The notes under the pieces were generated by a model that saw only the letters and a program-made list of their open reading frames with translations, did no database searches and had not been told where the DNA came from. Positions 16,161-25,337 of a stretch of 64,000 nt of DNA are shown here, one piece after another (position 1 is the first letter of the stretch; each line of letters starts with the position of its first letter). The position numbers were made by a program, and so were the translations under genes. Source of the stretch: Conexibacter woesei DSM 14684 (GTDB lineage: Bacteria; Actinomycetota; Thermoleophilia; Solirubrobacterales; Solirubrobacteraceae); NCBI RefSeq assembly GCF_000025265.1, contig NC_013739.1, positions 5,504,001 to 5,568,000 of the forward strand, given 5' to 3'.

Positions 16161-17050
16161 TCCTGATCACCGCTCCCACCAGCACCATCGGCAGCCAGCT
16201 CGTCACCGACCTGCTGGAGGCCGGCGCGCCGCTGCGCCTGATCGCCCGCCGCCCCGAGCAGATCGCGCCCGAGGTCCGCGAACGCGTCGACGTGGTCGTG
16301 GGCTCGCACGGCGACGCCGCCGTGATCGACCGGGCCCTGAACGGCGTCGAGACCGTCTTCTGGCTGTCGCCCAACCTGCCGGACTCCGTGGCGGTCAACG
16401 ACAGCTTCGCCGGCTTCGCGCGCCCCGCCGTCGAGGCGCTCGCCCGCCACAGCGTCGAGCGCGTCGTCGGCATCTCGGCGCTCGGCCGCGGCACCCCGCA
16501 GGCCGCCCGCGCAGGCCACGTGACCGCCACGCTCGCGCTCGACGATCTGATCGCGTCCTCCGGCGTCGCCTACCGCGCCCTCACCTGCCCGTCGCTGATG
16601 CACAACCTGCTCAACCACGTCGGCGCGATCAAGCAGCAGGGCGCATTCTTCATGGCCGCCGACGCGGACCTCCAGGTCCCGACCGTCGCCTCCCGCGACG
16701 TCGCCGCCGCCGCGGCGCGACTCCTGCTCGACCCGTCATGGACCGGCGCGGGCGAGGTGCCCTGTCTCGGCCCGGAGGATCTGTCGCCCAACGACTGGGC
16801 GCGGGTCGTCTCCGACGTCCTCGGCACCGAGGTGCGCTACCAGCAGGTCCCGACCGCGGCGCTGATTGAGCGGCTCGTCGGCTTCGGCTACACGGACGCG
16901 ATGGCGCAGGCGATGGCCGACATGTTCGACGCCAAGAACGACGGCCTCGACAACGCCGAGCCGCGCACCGCCGCCTCGACGACCCCCACGACCTTCCGGC
17001 AGTGGTGCGAGGACGTCCTCGAGCCCGCCGTCCATCGCGTCACGGCGTGA
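16157..17050 (+). CDS. NAD(P)-binding NmrA-like / NAD(P)H-azoreductase-type protein
   Basis: 297 residues with GTG start overlapping the MFS stop. The N-terminal Rossmann strand and turn are MILITAPTSTIGSQLVTDLL, with an altered glycine motif (TAPTSTIGSQL in place of TGATGxxG). RRPEQIAPEVRERVDVVVGS and VETVFWLSPNLPDSVAVNDS are like other atypical SDR proteins, and VVGISALGRGTPQAARAG matches the NmrA group. Members sense or reduce with NAD(P)(H); quinone or azo reduction is common. Co-operon placement with an exporter and TetR suggests a role against the same toxic compound. The 3' end overlaps the convergent sulfatase gene by 11 bases. Confidence 0.85.
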   Translation: MILITAPTSTIGSQLVTDLLEAGAPLRLIARRPEQIAPEVRERVDVVVGSHGDAAVIDRALNGVETVFWLSPNLPDSVAVNDSFAGFARPAVEALARHSVERVVGISALGRGTPQAARAGHVTATLALDDLIASSGVAYRALTCPSLMHNLLNHVGAIKQQGAFFMAADADLQVPTVASRDVAAAAARLLLDPSWTGAGEVPCLGPEDLSPNDWARVVSDVLGTEVRYQQVPTAALIERLVGFGYTDAMAQAMADMFDAKNDGLDNAEPRTAASTTPTTFRQWCEDVLEPAVHRVTA

Positions 17051-18950
17051 CGATGTCGAACCAGAACTCGAAGTCGTCCAGCAGGCCGAGGAAGTCGTGG
17101 ACGGCGTCGGCGTTCCCGTCGAGCGTGACCGTTCCCGCCTCCAGCAGCGCTGGGAGCGTCGTCGTTCTGAGCACGATCGCGTCGAGGTCGGTGCGGTTCA
17201 GCGTCAGCGTCGCGTCCGCGTCGGCGGCGATCCCGTGGCGTTGGCTGAGCGCGCCGTTGCGGACCAGCAGCGTCCACTCCGCTCTGACGTCGGGGAAGCG
17301 GCAGGCGATCGTGATCTCGCGGTCGCCGGCCTTGGCGCCGTTGAGCCGCACCCCGAGGTAGTCGACGAACAGGTCGAGGCTCATCGCCCGCACCGAGTCC
17401 GCGGACGCGGTGCTCGGGGTCGGGAGCTGTCTGACCCCTTCGCGCAGCTCCTTGGCGGCGGTCAGGTAGAAGTTGCGCCAGGGGCCGGACTCCGACTGGT
17501 AGCCGAGCTGCTCCAGCGCCGCCGCCTGCAGGTCGCGCGCAGCCTGGTTGGCGGGGTCGGCGAAGACGAGGTGGTTGACGACCTCGACGACCCAGCGGTA
17601 GTCGCCCAGCTCGAAGGCGCCTCTCGCTCTGCTCAGCACGGCGTCGGCGCCGCCCATGAACTCGACGTAACGTCTGCCCGCCTCGACGGGCGGGAGCGTG
17701 TGGAGGGTGGCAGGGTTGCCGTCGAACCACCCGAGGTAGTTGACGTACGTCGCCTTGACGTTGTGGTTGAGCGAGCCGTAGTAGCCGCGCATCGCCCAAT
17801 GTCTGCTCAGTCTCGGCGGGAACTCGACCTGCTCGGCGATCTCCACGGGGCCGAAGCCGTGGTTGGCCAGCCGCAGCGTCTCGTCGTTGATGAAGCGGTA
17901 GCCGTCGCGGCCCATGCCCAGCAGCTCCAGCACCCGCTCGCGGCCCCACGCCGGCCAGTGGTGCATGCCGTACATCACCTCGACGCGATCGCCCCACAGC
18001 TCGACCGTCTGCTCCAGGTACTTCGACCACGCGAGCGGATCGCGGATCTTCGCGCCGCGGATCGTGTAGGTGTTGTGCAGCGTGTGGCAGCAGTTCTCCG
18101 CCGCCGTCAGCGCCTTGAAGCGGTCGATGAACCAGTGCATCTCAGCCGGCGCCTCGCTGTCGGGCGCCATCATGAACTCGAACTCCAGGCCGTCGATCGT
18201 CATCCGCTCGCCGGTCTGCGAGACCGTGTGCGTCGGCGGGATCAGCGTCACCGACCCCGACGAGGTCGTCACGCCCAGCCCGGCGCCGACCTGGCCCTTC
18301 GGATCGGCCGGCAGCAGGTTGCCGTACATGTAGCTGGAGCGCCGGCTCATCACGTTGCCCGCGAGCACGTTCTCCGCGACCGCCGCCTCCAGGAACCCCT
18401 CCGGCGCGACGATTCTCACTCTGCCCGCTCTCACGTCGGCCTCGTCGACGATCCCTCGGATGCCGCCGAAGTGATCGACGTGGCTGTGCGAGTAGACGAC
18501 CGCGACGATCGGTCTGCGCGGCCGGTGGGCGTAGTACAGCTCCAACGCGGCGGCGGCTGTCTCGGCCGAGATCAGCGGGTCGAACGCGATCACGCCCGTG
18601 TCGCCCTCGACGAACGTGATGTTCGAGAGGTCGAGCGTTCGTACCTGGTAGAGCCCGGGCACGACCTCGTACAGCCCGCCCTGCACGGTCAGCTGCATCT
18701 GTCGCCAGAGGCTCGGGTTGACGGTCTCCGGCGCCGGTGCGTCGTCGTGGATGAAGTCGAACCGCGACAGGTCCCACAACGCGCCGCCATCTCTCCCGCG
18801 GACGACGCCCCCGTTCGGCAGCGGCGCGACCAGACCCTTCGCCGCCTCCTCGAAGTCGCGGCGGTCCTCGAACGGGAGGCCCGCCGCCATCGCCTCGTTC
18901 GCCGCGCGCGTCGCCGCCGTCGCGTCCTGACGCAGATCCTTCTCAGCCAT
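17040..18950 (-). CDS. alkyl sulfatase (metallo-beta-lactamase fold, SdsA1/YjcS type)
   Basis: 636 residues from ATG 18950. Zinc motif: VVYSHSHVDHFGGIRGIVDE (HxHxDH), with more ligands in ENCCHTLHNTYTIRGAKI and VMYGMHHWPAWGRERV. Next are the dimerisation domain (GRRYVEFMGGADAVLSRARG, FADPANQAARDLQAAALEQL) and a C-terminal SCP2-like domain (RAMSLDLFVDYLGVRLNGAK ... VTLDGNADAVHDFLGLLDDF). This is the full three-domain architecture of linear alkylsulfatases that release sulfate from detergents such as SDS. No signal peptide is evident from this start, unlike secreted SdsA1, so it may be cytoplasmic. Confidence 0.92.
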   Translation of the reverse strand: MAEKDLRQDATAATRAANEAMAAGLPFEDRRDFEEAAKGLVAPLPNGGVVRGRDGGALWDLSRFDFIHDDAPAPETVNPSLWRQMQLTVQGGLYEVVPGLYQVRTLDLSNITFVEGDTGVIAFDPLISAETAAAALELYYAHRPRRPIVAVVYSHSHVDHFGGIRGIVDEADVRAGRVRIVAPEGFLEAAVAENVLAGNVMSRRSSYMYGNLLPADPKGQVGAGLGVTTSSGSVTLIPPTHTVSQTGERMTIDGLEFEFMMAPDSEAPAEMHWFIDRFKALTAAENCCHTLHNTYTIRGAKIRDPLAWSKYLEQTVELWGDRVEVMYGMHHWPAWGRERVLELLGMGRDGYRFINDETLRLANHGFGPVEIAEQVEFPPRLSRHWAMRGYYGSLNHNVKATYVNYLGWFDGNPATLHTLPPVEAGRRYVEFMGGADAVLSRARGAFELGDYRWVVEVVNHLVFADPANQAARDLQAAALEQLGYQSESGPWRNFYLTAAKELREGVRQLPTPSTASADSVRAMSLDLFVDYLGVRLNGAKAGDREITIACRFPDVRAEWTLLVRNGALSQRHGIAADADATLTLNRTDLDAIVLRTTTLPALLEAGTVTLDGNADAVHDFLGLLDDFEFWFDIVTP

Positions 18951-18987
18951 CGACCTCTCCGTTGTCGTGCCGCCGCCGCATCGTGCC

Positions 18988-21228
18988 TCAGCAGGCGATC
19001 GTGGCGAGCGGCCCTGCGGCCGCGCACGCGCCAGGGTTGGATCGACGGGCGCCTTCGACGCGCACCCGCGCAGTGTTGTCGCCCGTCGCCGCCTCCGGGC
19101 TGCCGGATCCGACCGTCGCGACGTTCGTCCAGGTGCGCTGGTCGGTGCGCAGCACGCGGACGGTGACCGTCGTGTCGGCACCGGCACGCAGGCCGCCGAG
19201 CGAGCAGTAGAGGACGCGGGCCTGGACGCTGCAGCTGCCGCCGGCGGTGCGGGCGGTGAGGAATCTCGCGGCGCCGATGATCTGGTCGCCCACGGCGACG
19301 TTCGCGGCGGAGACGCTTCCTTCGTTGGACACGGTGACCCGCCACGTGTCGACCGGCTGCAGGCCGGGGGTCGTCGAGACGAGGCGCTTCTCGACCGTGA
19401 GGTCGGATCTGTCGCCGCCGGGGACCGGATCGGGACCTGGCGGGTCGACGGGATCGGGTCCAGGTCCAGGTCCGGGTCCGGGTGGTCTGGGCGTGGGGTG
19501 GCGCACGTTGACGAAGCGGCAGTCGGTCTCGGGGTCGGTGCGCGTCAGCCGCACGACCGCACGACCCTGGCTGAACGGCACGAGCCTTCTGTCGCACACG
19601 ACGGCGAGCAGCGACCAGTCGCCTCTGTCCTGCGTGCGCGCCGCGGACTCCTGTATGACGTAGCGGCCGAACGGCAGGTCGTCGAGCGACTGGCCGCGGG
19701 CGCGAACGGCCTGCCCCTGTCTGCTCGTCGTCGCGAGCTGACGGCGCTGGATCGTCGGGTCCTCGTACGGGGAGACGACGAACGCGGCGGTGCCGGTGCC
19801 GCCGAGCGTCTCCTTTCTGAGCGTGATCTTCCCGGGCATCACGAGCCGGTTGGTGAACGTGCAGATCGTGCCGCTGCCGCTCTCGACCGCCCCGAGGACG
19901 GCCTCCTCGGCGCCGAAGTTGCTGTCGTTGCAGCTGGCGCCGACGCGGCGCCAGACGCCGAGCGGGCTGACCGGCAGCCGCTCGCTGAGCTCGTACCGGC
20001 CGGGCTGGATCGTCAACGGGCCGCTGCCGGCCGGCACGCCTTCCCGGGTCGTGCGGATCGCACGCGAGCCGATCGTGCGCCCACCGTTCGCGTCGCGGAC
20101 GCGGAAGTCGAAGCTGCCGACCCCGCCCTCGGTGATCTTGCGCACGAGCAGGCCGGCTCTGACGGGCTGCGGCCGGTTGACGTACGTGCACGTCACCGTG
20201 TCGCCGGCCGCCAACTGGATCGACACGCGCCGGGCAGCGAGGTCGGTCGCGACGACGCTCGCGCCGTTGCTGCACTCGATGCCGGTGAGCGCCCAGCCGG
20301 CCGGCACGTTCTCGACCGCCGTCCACGGCGGATCGCCGGCCCGCGTCTCGGCGCGGAAGAAGGTGATGCTGTCGGGCCGGTCCGGGCCCGCGGTGAGGTC
20401 GAACGCGCCCCCGGCGTTGTAGGAGATGTTGCCGCCGTAACCGAACGTCTCCGACGTCGCGTTCGCGCCGCGGACCTCCTTGCGGATCACGATCGTGCCA
20501 CTGCTCGGCGGCGGCGTCACGTAGTACGCGTAACAGAAGACATGCCGCACGCCGGAGGGGAACTGGACCGTCTCGACGTTGTCGCCGTTGAGGTCGTCGA
20601 TCGCGCACCGCAACGCGCCGAAGCCGTATCTGCCCGCGAATCTCGGATCCTGGTAGAGCACCGGGTCCTCCGGCTCGCCGCCCTGGAGCCACAGCGCGTT
20701 GCCGGGGCTGCGCGACAGCTGGTCCGCGGACAGCTCGATCGTCGTCGCCGCGGCGATCCGCTGCCCCGCGATCGTCTCGCCCTGATAGCCGCGCGCCGGC
20801 ACCGACCCCTGCGTCACGATCGACATGTCGTCGGGGTTCAGCACCTTCGACAGCGCGCCCCACACGCCCGTCACCGCTCTCGTCTGGTAGCTGGAGCCAA
20901 ACGTGAAACGCCAGCCGACGAGCGGCCGGCAGGCCGGCTGCCCCGCCTGCTCGGTGCGCGGATCGATCTGGTCGCCGGAGGAGTAGAGCGTGTCGTCGCC
21001 GAGGTCCTGCAACGACTCCATGATGTTGTTGCGGGCGAGGTTCGCGCGGATGTCCGTGTACTCGTCGCACTCCCGCGCGGCGATCGTCACGAACACGTCC
21101 GTCCCTCTGCCGTCCGGCTCGCTCGGCCCGACCTGCTGCGCGCCCGCCGACCCGCCACTCACCGACACGATCGCCGCGATGATCGCCGCGACGCCCAACC
21201 GACGACTCCGCTCGCCTTCCACCCCCAT
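18988..21228 (-). CDS. secreted repeat protein with prealbumin-like and DUF11 domains, 746 aa
   Basis: Signal peptide at residues 1-30 (RLGVAAIIAAIVSVSGGSAG). Residues ~35-240 form an unrecognised domain (CDEYTDIRANLARNNIMESL). Then come about four repeated beta domains introduced by GTIVIRKEVRGANATSETFG, AGLLVRKITEGGVGSFDFRV and KITLRKETLGGTGTAAFVVS, each followed by a CTYVNRP or CTFTNR-type edge strand: the SpaA/prealbumin-like pattern of actinobacterial surface proteins. A Pro-rich hinge (PRPPGPGPGPGPDPVDPPG) leads to a DUF11 domain (LTVEKRLVSTTPGLQPVDTW ... TWTNVATVGSGSPEAATGDN). There is no sortase motif or C-terminal membrane helix, so it is probably released or held by other means. Confidence 0.82.
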   Translation of the reverse strand: MGVEGERSRRLGVAAIIAAIVSVSGGSAGAQQVGPSEPDGRGTDVFVTIAARECDEYTDIRANLARNNIMESLQDLGDDTLYSSGDQIDPRTEQAGQPACRPLVGWRFTFGSSYQTRAVTGVWGALSKVLNPDDMSIVTQGSVPARGYQGETIAGQRIAAATTIELSADQLSRSPGNALWLQGGEPEDPVLYQDPRFAGRYGFGALRCAIDDLNGDNVETVQFPSGVRHVFCYAYYVTPPPSSGTIVIRKEVRGANATSETFGYGGNISYNAGGAFDLTAGPDRPDSITFFRAETRAGDPPWTAVENVPAGWALTGIECSNGASVVATDLAARRVSIQLAAGDTVTCTYVNRPQPVRAGLLVRKITEGGVGSFDFRVRDANGGRTIGSRAIRTTREGVPAGSGPLTIQPGRYELSERLPVSPLGVWRRVGASCNDSNFGAEEAVLGAVESGSGTICTFTNRLVMPGKITLRKETLGGTGTAAFVVSPYEDPTIQRRQLATTSRQGQAVRARGQSLDDLPFGRYVIQESAARTQDRGDWSLLAVVCDRRLVPFSQGRAVVRLTRTDPETDCRFVNVRHPTPRPPGPGPGPGPDPVDPPGPDPVPGGDRSDLTVEKRLVSTTPGLQPVDTWRVTVSNEGSVSAANVAVGDQIIGAARFLTARTAGGSCSVQARVLYCSLGGLRAGADTTVTVRVLRTDQRTWTNVATVGSGSPEAATGDNTARVRVEGARRSNPGACAAAGPLATIAC

Positions 21229-21412
21229 CGACGCCTCCGCTTCCGGCAGCGCTCACGCCGAGCGACCGCTTTCCTGCAGCGTCTACCCAGCCGGACCCCG
21301 ACCGGGAACATCTCGATCTCCCACCTGTCGCTCCATCCGCCGGGAGCGACGAGCACGGAACCGGGGTGGATCTCGGCGACGCACGAGCCAGCCAGTCGCC
21401 GTCTCGTCAGCC

Positions 21413-24400
21413 TCAGTGGCGCGCTCGCGCCGCGCCCGCCGGCGCCGGCGCCGGCACTCTCACGCCGAAGACGCTGATCTTGCGCTGTCTGCCGCCGGTC
21501 GGTGTGAACGCGACCCAGAGGCGCAGGCGGGTGGCGCCGCGACCGCGCGCGATCAGCTCACGGCCGCGTCTGTTCGGGCGCAGCGTCAGCGTGAACGGGC
21601 CGGCGCGTCTCACCGTGAAACGCCCGGTCGCGAACGCGAAGCGGCTCACCAGCGGGGTGAAGGTGGCGGAGGCGCCGGCGAGGGTCGCTCTCCGCGCGGT
21701 CAGCATCGTCTCCGCGCGGCCGCGGCCGGGGAAGCGCACGGTGAAGCGGAGACTGCCGTCAGCGTTCGTGCGGACGCGGGTGAATCTGACGTCGTTGGAG
21801 GGCGGCGTGCCGCTCGGCGTCCCGGACGGGCCGTTCGGCGTGTCGCCGGAGCCGTTCGGAGCGCTCGGGCCGGTTCTCCCGCCGTCGGGCGGCGTGCCGG
21901 GGCTGTCCGGACCTCTTCTGGCCGGCGGATCGGCCGGTCTCACGACCGTGTAGGAGATGCTCGCACTCGCCGCCTGCCCGTCTCTCGACGTCGCGGTCAC
22001 GCGGTACGCGTGGCTGCCCGCCGCCGCCGTGTCGAGCACCCCGGTGCCACTCGCACCGACGCCGTCGACACACGAGGCGATGCCGGGGCCGAAGTCGCCC
22101 TCGGCGCACGCGAACGCGGTCTCAACGCGGTCGCCGACGGTATAGGTGCCGCCGTCGCCGGGCGCGCTGATCGTCGCTCTCGGCGCCTCGGCGACCGTGT
22201 ATGCGACCGACGTGCTGCCGCTCAGGCCGTCGTCGCTTCTCACGTCGACCGTGTAGGTGAATCTGCCGGCTCTGCTCGTGTCGAGTCTGCCGCTGCCGCC
22301 GCTCGCGCCGCCGCTGTCCTCGCACGTCGCGATCGGGCCGCCGTCCTGGCCGATCGCGCAGCTGAAGCTCGTCGTCACCGACTCGCCGATCGCGAAGATC
22401 GCGCCGTCCTCCGGCGCGCTGATCGTCGCCGTCGGCACTCTCGCGACGGTGTAGGCGATCGAGGCCGCTCTCGTCTGGCCGCTGCCGGAGGTCGCCGTCA
22501 CGGTGTAGATGTGCTGGCCGGTCGTCGTCGTGTCGAGTCTGCCGGGGCTCGCCGCGCCGACGTCGTCGAGGCAGGTCGTGATCCCCGGACCGCTCGCGCC
22601 GTCGGCGCAGGCGAAGGCCGTCGCGACGTCCGCGCCGACGGCGTAGACCTGACCGTCGGCGGGCGCGGTGATCGTCGCGCTCGGCGCGGCCGCCACGGTG
22701 TACGTGATCGAGTCGGTCCCTCTCTGGCCGCTGCTGGAGGTCGCCGTCACCGTGTAGGTGCGGGTGCCGGGCGTCGTCGTGTCCAGTCTCGCCGGGCTCG
22801 TTCTCCCGGCGCCGTCGAGGCAGCTGTCGATGCCGGGCCCACTAGCACCGTCGGCGCAGGTGAAGGCCGTCGCCACGTTCTGGCCGACCGCGTAGGTCCC
22901 GCCGCTCGCCGGCGCCGTGATCGTCGCACTCGGCGCCGCCGCGACCGTGTAGGTGATCGACGCCGCTCTCGACTGCCCGCTTCTCGAGGTCGCCGTCACG
23001 GTGTAGGTGCGCGAGCCGGGCGTCGTCGTGTCCAGTCTCCCCGGGCTCGTTCTGCCGGCGCCGTCCACGCACGTGGAGATCCCCGGCCCGCTCGCACCGT
23101 CGGCGCAGGCGAAGGCCGTCGCCACGTTCTGACCGACCGCATAGGTCCCGCCGCTCACCGGCGAGCTGATCGTCGCGCTCGGCGCAGCCGCCACGGTGTA
23201 GGTGATCGAGTCGGTCCCTCTCTGACCGCTCGCCGAGGTCGCCGTCACCGTATAGGTGCGGGTCCCAGGCGTCGTCGTGTCGAGTCTGCCGGGGCTGGTC
23301 GAGCCGGCGCCGTCGAGACACGAGCTGATCCCCGGGCCGCTCGCACCCTCCGCGCAGGCGAAGGCCGTCGCCACGTTCTGACCGACCGCATAGGTCCCGC
23401 CGCCCGCCGGCGAGCTGATCGTCGCGCTCGGCGCAGCCGCCACGGTGTAGGTGATCGAGTCGGTCCCTCTCAGGCCGCTGGCCGAGGTCGCGGTGACGGT
23501 GTAAGTGTGGGAGCCGGGCGTCGTCGTGTCGAGGCTGCCCGGGCTCGTTCTGCCCGCGCCGTCGACGCACGAGGTGATCCCACCGCCGTTGACCGCGTCC
23601 GCGCACGAGAACGAGGTCGCGACGGTCTGCCCGACCGCGTAGCTCCCGCCGTCGGCCGGCGAGGCGATCGAGGCGGTCGGCGACTCGGGTGTCCAGTCGA
23701 TCGTGATCGAGCCGTTCAGCGGGGGGTTCGTTCTCTCCCACACCGCGGTCGTGATCGCGACGTTGCCGATTCTCGCCGGGCTCGTGTAGTTGGAGCCCGC
23801 GCCGCCGCCTCCGCCGCCGTAGAACAGGCTCAGCTGGCTCGCTCCGCCTCCGCCGCCGCCGTAGCGACCGCCACCACCGCCGCCGCCGCTGCCGCTGCAG
23901 AGGCCGTTGGACTGACTCTCGTAGGCGCCAATGCCGCCGAAGCCGAGCGCGCCGTCGGTCGACGGGACGGGTGTGGTGCAGAGGGCCGAGAGGCCGCGCG
24001 CGCCGCCGGCCGACTGCGTGCCGGGCTGGCCGGCGGTCGTGCCGAACGCGCCTTCGTGCCCGGCACCGGGGGTCGCGCCGCCCGCGCCGCCGCCGGGGCA
24101 GGCGTCGCGGTTGTCGCCACCGGCACCGCCGCCGCCGCCGGCGACCAGCAGGCGCGAATCGGTCGGCGTCAGCCCGCTGCCGACGGGCAGCGTGCGGATG
24201 TCCGACGCGCCGCCTCCGCCGCCGCTTCCCCACTGCTCCGAGCGGCCGTTGCCGCCGCCGTTGTACCCGCCGGCGCTGCTCTGGGCCGGCGGCATCGCGT
24301 CGCCGCCGGCGCCGCCGACCACGACCCAGAAGCTCTGCCCCGGCGTGACGGTCATCGTCCCTCTCACGCGCGAGCCGGCACCGCCTTGGCACCGAAACGG

Positions 24401-24601
24401 CGGCGTCTGGAGCGCGCCGCCGCCCTGCCCGCCGATCGCGTCGATCGAGACGCTCGTGACGCCCGCCGGGACCGTGAACTGCGTCGCGCCGGGGGTCGTG
24501 AATCTCTGCGAGGTGGCGGCCGAGGCGGCGGCCGGCAGCAAAGCCGGGATCAGCGTCAGGGCGAGACAGGCCAGGGTCGGTCGAACAGCGCGCGCGTGCA
24601 T
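21413..24601 (-). CDS. secreted protein with Gly-rich lectin-like N-terminus and seven 83-residue Cys-pair repeats, 1062 aa
   Basis: Signal peptide ending near SAATSQ, about residue 29. Residues ~30-290 are a glycine-rich domain (FTVPAGVTSVSIDAIGGQGG ... GGGGGGGGRYGGGGGGASQL), like the Gly-rich adhesin/receptor domain that starts many actinobacterial surface proteins. Seven tandem repeats of ~83 residues follow (DNA period 249 bases). Each starts P-S-A-T-I-x-x-P, has GGTYAVGQNVATAFACA, a second Cys (ISSCLDGAG) and ends TYTVTATSASGQ...ITYTVA; one Cys pair per repeat suggests one disulfide each. A Gly/Pro/Ser linker and a C-terminal beta domain (RFAFATGRFTVRRAGPFTLT) end the protein. Two DosR-like palindromes lie 38 and 68 bases upstream of the start. 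Confidence 0.82.
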   Translation of the reverse strand: MHARAVRPTLACLALTLIPALLPAAASAATSQRFTTPGATQFTVPAGVTSVSIDAIGGQGGGALQTPPFRCQGGAGSRVRGTMTVTPGQSFWVVVGGAGGDAMPPAQSSAGGYNGGGNGRSEQWGSGGGGGASDIRTLPVGSGLTPTDSRLLVAGGGGGAGGDNRDACPGGGAGGATPGAGHEGAFGTTAGQPGTQSAGGARGLSALCTTPVPSTDGALGFGGIGAYESQSNGLCSGSGGGGGGGRYGGGGGGASQLSLFYGGGGGGAGSNYTSPARIGNVAITTAVWERTNPPLNGSITIDWTPESPTASIASPADGGSYAVGQTVATSFSCADAVNGGGITSCVDGAGRTSPGSLDTTTPGSHTYTVTATSASGLRGTDSITYTVAAAPSATISSPAGGGTYAVGQNVATAFACAEGASGPGISSCLDGAGSTSPGRLDTTTPGTRTYTVTATSASGQRGTDSITYTVAAAPSATISSPVSGGTYAVGQNVATAFACADGASGPGISTCVDGAGRTSPGRLDTTTPGSRTYTVTATSRSGQSRAASITYTVAAAPSATITAPASGGTYAVGQNVATAFTCADGASGPGIDSCLDGAGRTSPARLDTTTPGTRTYTVTATSSSGQRGTDSITYTVAAAPSATITAPADGQVYAVGADVATAFACADGASGPGITTCLDDVGAASPGRLDTTTTGQHIYTVTATSGSGQTRAASIAYTVARVPTATISAPEDGAIFAIGESVTTSFSCAIGQDGGPIATCEDSGGASGGSGRLDTSRAGRFTYTVDVRSDDGLSGSTSVAYTVAEAPRATISAPGDGGTYTVGDRVETAFACAEGDFGPGIASCVDGVGASGTGVLDTAAAGSHAYRVTATSRDGQAASASISYTVVRPADPPARRGPDSPGTPPDGGRTGPSAPNGSGDTPNGPSGTPSGTPPSNDVRFTRVRTNADGSLRFTVRFPGRGRAETMLTARRATLAGASATFTPLVSRFAFATGRFTVRRAGPFTLTLRPNRRGRELIARGRGATRLRLWVAFTPTGGRQRKISVFGVRVPAPAPAGAARARH
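21940..23690 (-). repeat. seven 249-bp tandem coding repeats inside the 1062-aa gene
   Basis: The DNA repeats with a 249-base period (for example the same phrase recurs at about 23194 and 23443). The three central copies are the most alike, the end copies diverged, which is the pattern left by recent expansion from the centre. Confidence 0.75.
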
Positions 24602-24638
24602 GTCATCGACCGTCGCAGTTGCTCCCGGTCCCGCAACA

Positions 24639-24652
24639 GGGACCTGGGTCCC
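24639..24652. promoter_or_regulatory. DosR/NarL-like palindromic box 1
   Basis: GGGACCTGGGTCCC, near-perfect palindrome (CAGGGACC-TG-GGTCCCCT in context), 38 bases upstream of the 1062-aa gene start. It is the same pattern as the boxes at 24669 and 31852 and close to the published DosR core GGGAC-NNNN-GTCCC. Confidence 0.55.
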
Positions 24653-24668
24653 CTATTTCGGCGGGCAA

Positions 24669-24682
24669 GGGACCTGGGTCCC
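24669..24682. promoter_or_regulatory. DosR/NarL-like palindromic box 2
   Basis: GGGACCTGGGTCCC again, centred 30 bases (about three helical turns) from box 1, so two dimers would sit on the same DNA face. It lies between the response-regulator stop and the 1062-aa gene start. Confidence 0.55.
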
Positions 24683-24692
24683 TGTTCGCGTC

Positions 24693-25337
24693 TCAGCGCG
24701 AGAGGTAGCGGACGACGGCGAGCACGCGCCGGTGGTCGTCGCTGCTCTGGTCGATGCCGAGCGCGTCGTAGACGAGCGAGACGTGCCGGACGACCGACTT
24801 CTCGGTGACGTGCAGGCGCGCGGCGATGGCCGCGTTGCTGCGGCCCTCAGCCATCAGCGCGAGCACCTCGCGTTGGCGGCGTGTGAGGCCGGCCAGTGGA
24901 TCGCCCGGGCGTGGGCGGTCCATCATCGCGGAGACGACGACGGGATCCAGCACCGTGCCGCCGTCGAGGACGCGGTGCAGGTCGGCGATGAAGGTCTCCA
25001 GGTCGGCGATGCGCTCCTTGAGCAGGTAGCCGACGCCCCGGTCGTCGTGTCGCAGCAGCTCGACGGCGTAGCGGCGCTGCATGTGCTGGGAGAGCACCAT
25101 CACCGGCAGCCCCGGCAGTTCGCTGCGCAGCTGCAGGACCGCGCGGAGCCCGTCGTCGGTGAGGTCCGGCGGCATGCGGATGTCGGCGACGACGAGATCG
25201 GGTCTGAGCCCGAGCACACGCCGCACGAGATCGCGTGCGTCCTCGGCGACCGCATCGATCGTGAAGCCCGCGCCCTCCAGCACGAGCCGCAGACCCTCGC
25301 GCATGAGAACCTGGTCCTCGCCGATCACGACGCGCAC
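24693..25337 (-). CDS. NarL/FixJ-family response regulator (LuxR-type HTH)
   Basis: 214 residues. The receiver domain has the acidic pair (MRVVIGEDQVLMREGL), phospho-acceptor Asp52 (LVVADIRMPP), and a conserved Lys (GYLLKERI). The C-terminal LuxR HTH is LTRRQREVLALMAEGRSNAA then IAARLHVTEKSVVRHVSLVY. Its start lies 13 bases inside the end of the histidine-kinase gene, so the pair is translationally coupled and should form one phosphorelay. Candidate DNA targets are the three GGGACCTRGGTCCC palindromes, two of them just downstream of this gene and in front of the 1062-aa surface protein. Confidence 0.93.
   Translation of the reverse strand: MRVVIGEDQVLMREGLRLVLEGAGFTIDAVAEDARDLVRRVLGLRPDLVVADIRMPPDLTDDGLRAVLQLRSELPGLPVMVLSQHMQRRYAVELLRHDDRGVGYLLKERIADLETFIADLHRVLDGGTVLDPVVVSAMMDRPRPGDPLAGLTRRQREVLALMAEGRSNAAIAARLHVTEKSVVRHVSLVYDALGIDQSSDDHRRVLAVVRYLSR

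Noticed and set aside
16866-21477. Plus-strand open frames of 766 and 836 codons opposite the alkylsulfatase and DUF11 genes
   Set aside because: Both are shadows: the minus-strand proteins have recognisable domains and signal peptides and these do not.
20990-24808. Plus-strand open frame of ~1270 codons opposite the Cys-pair repeat protein
   Set aside because: It shows the 249-base period because the real coding repeats lie on the other strand; the text is Arg/Ala-rich with no fold.
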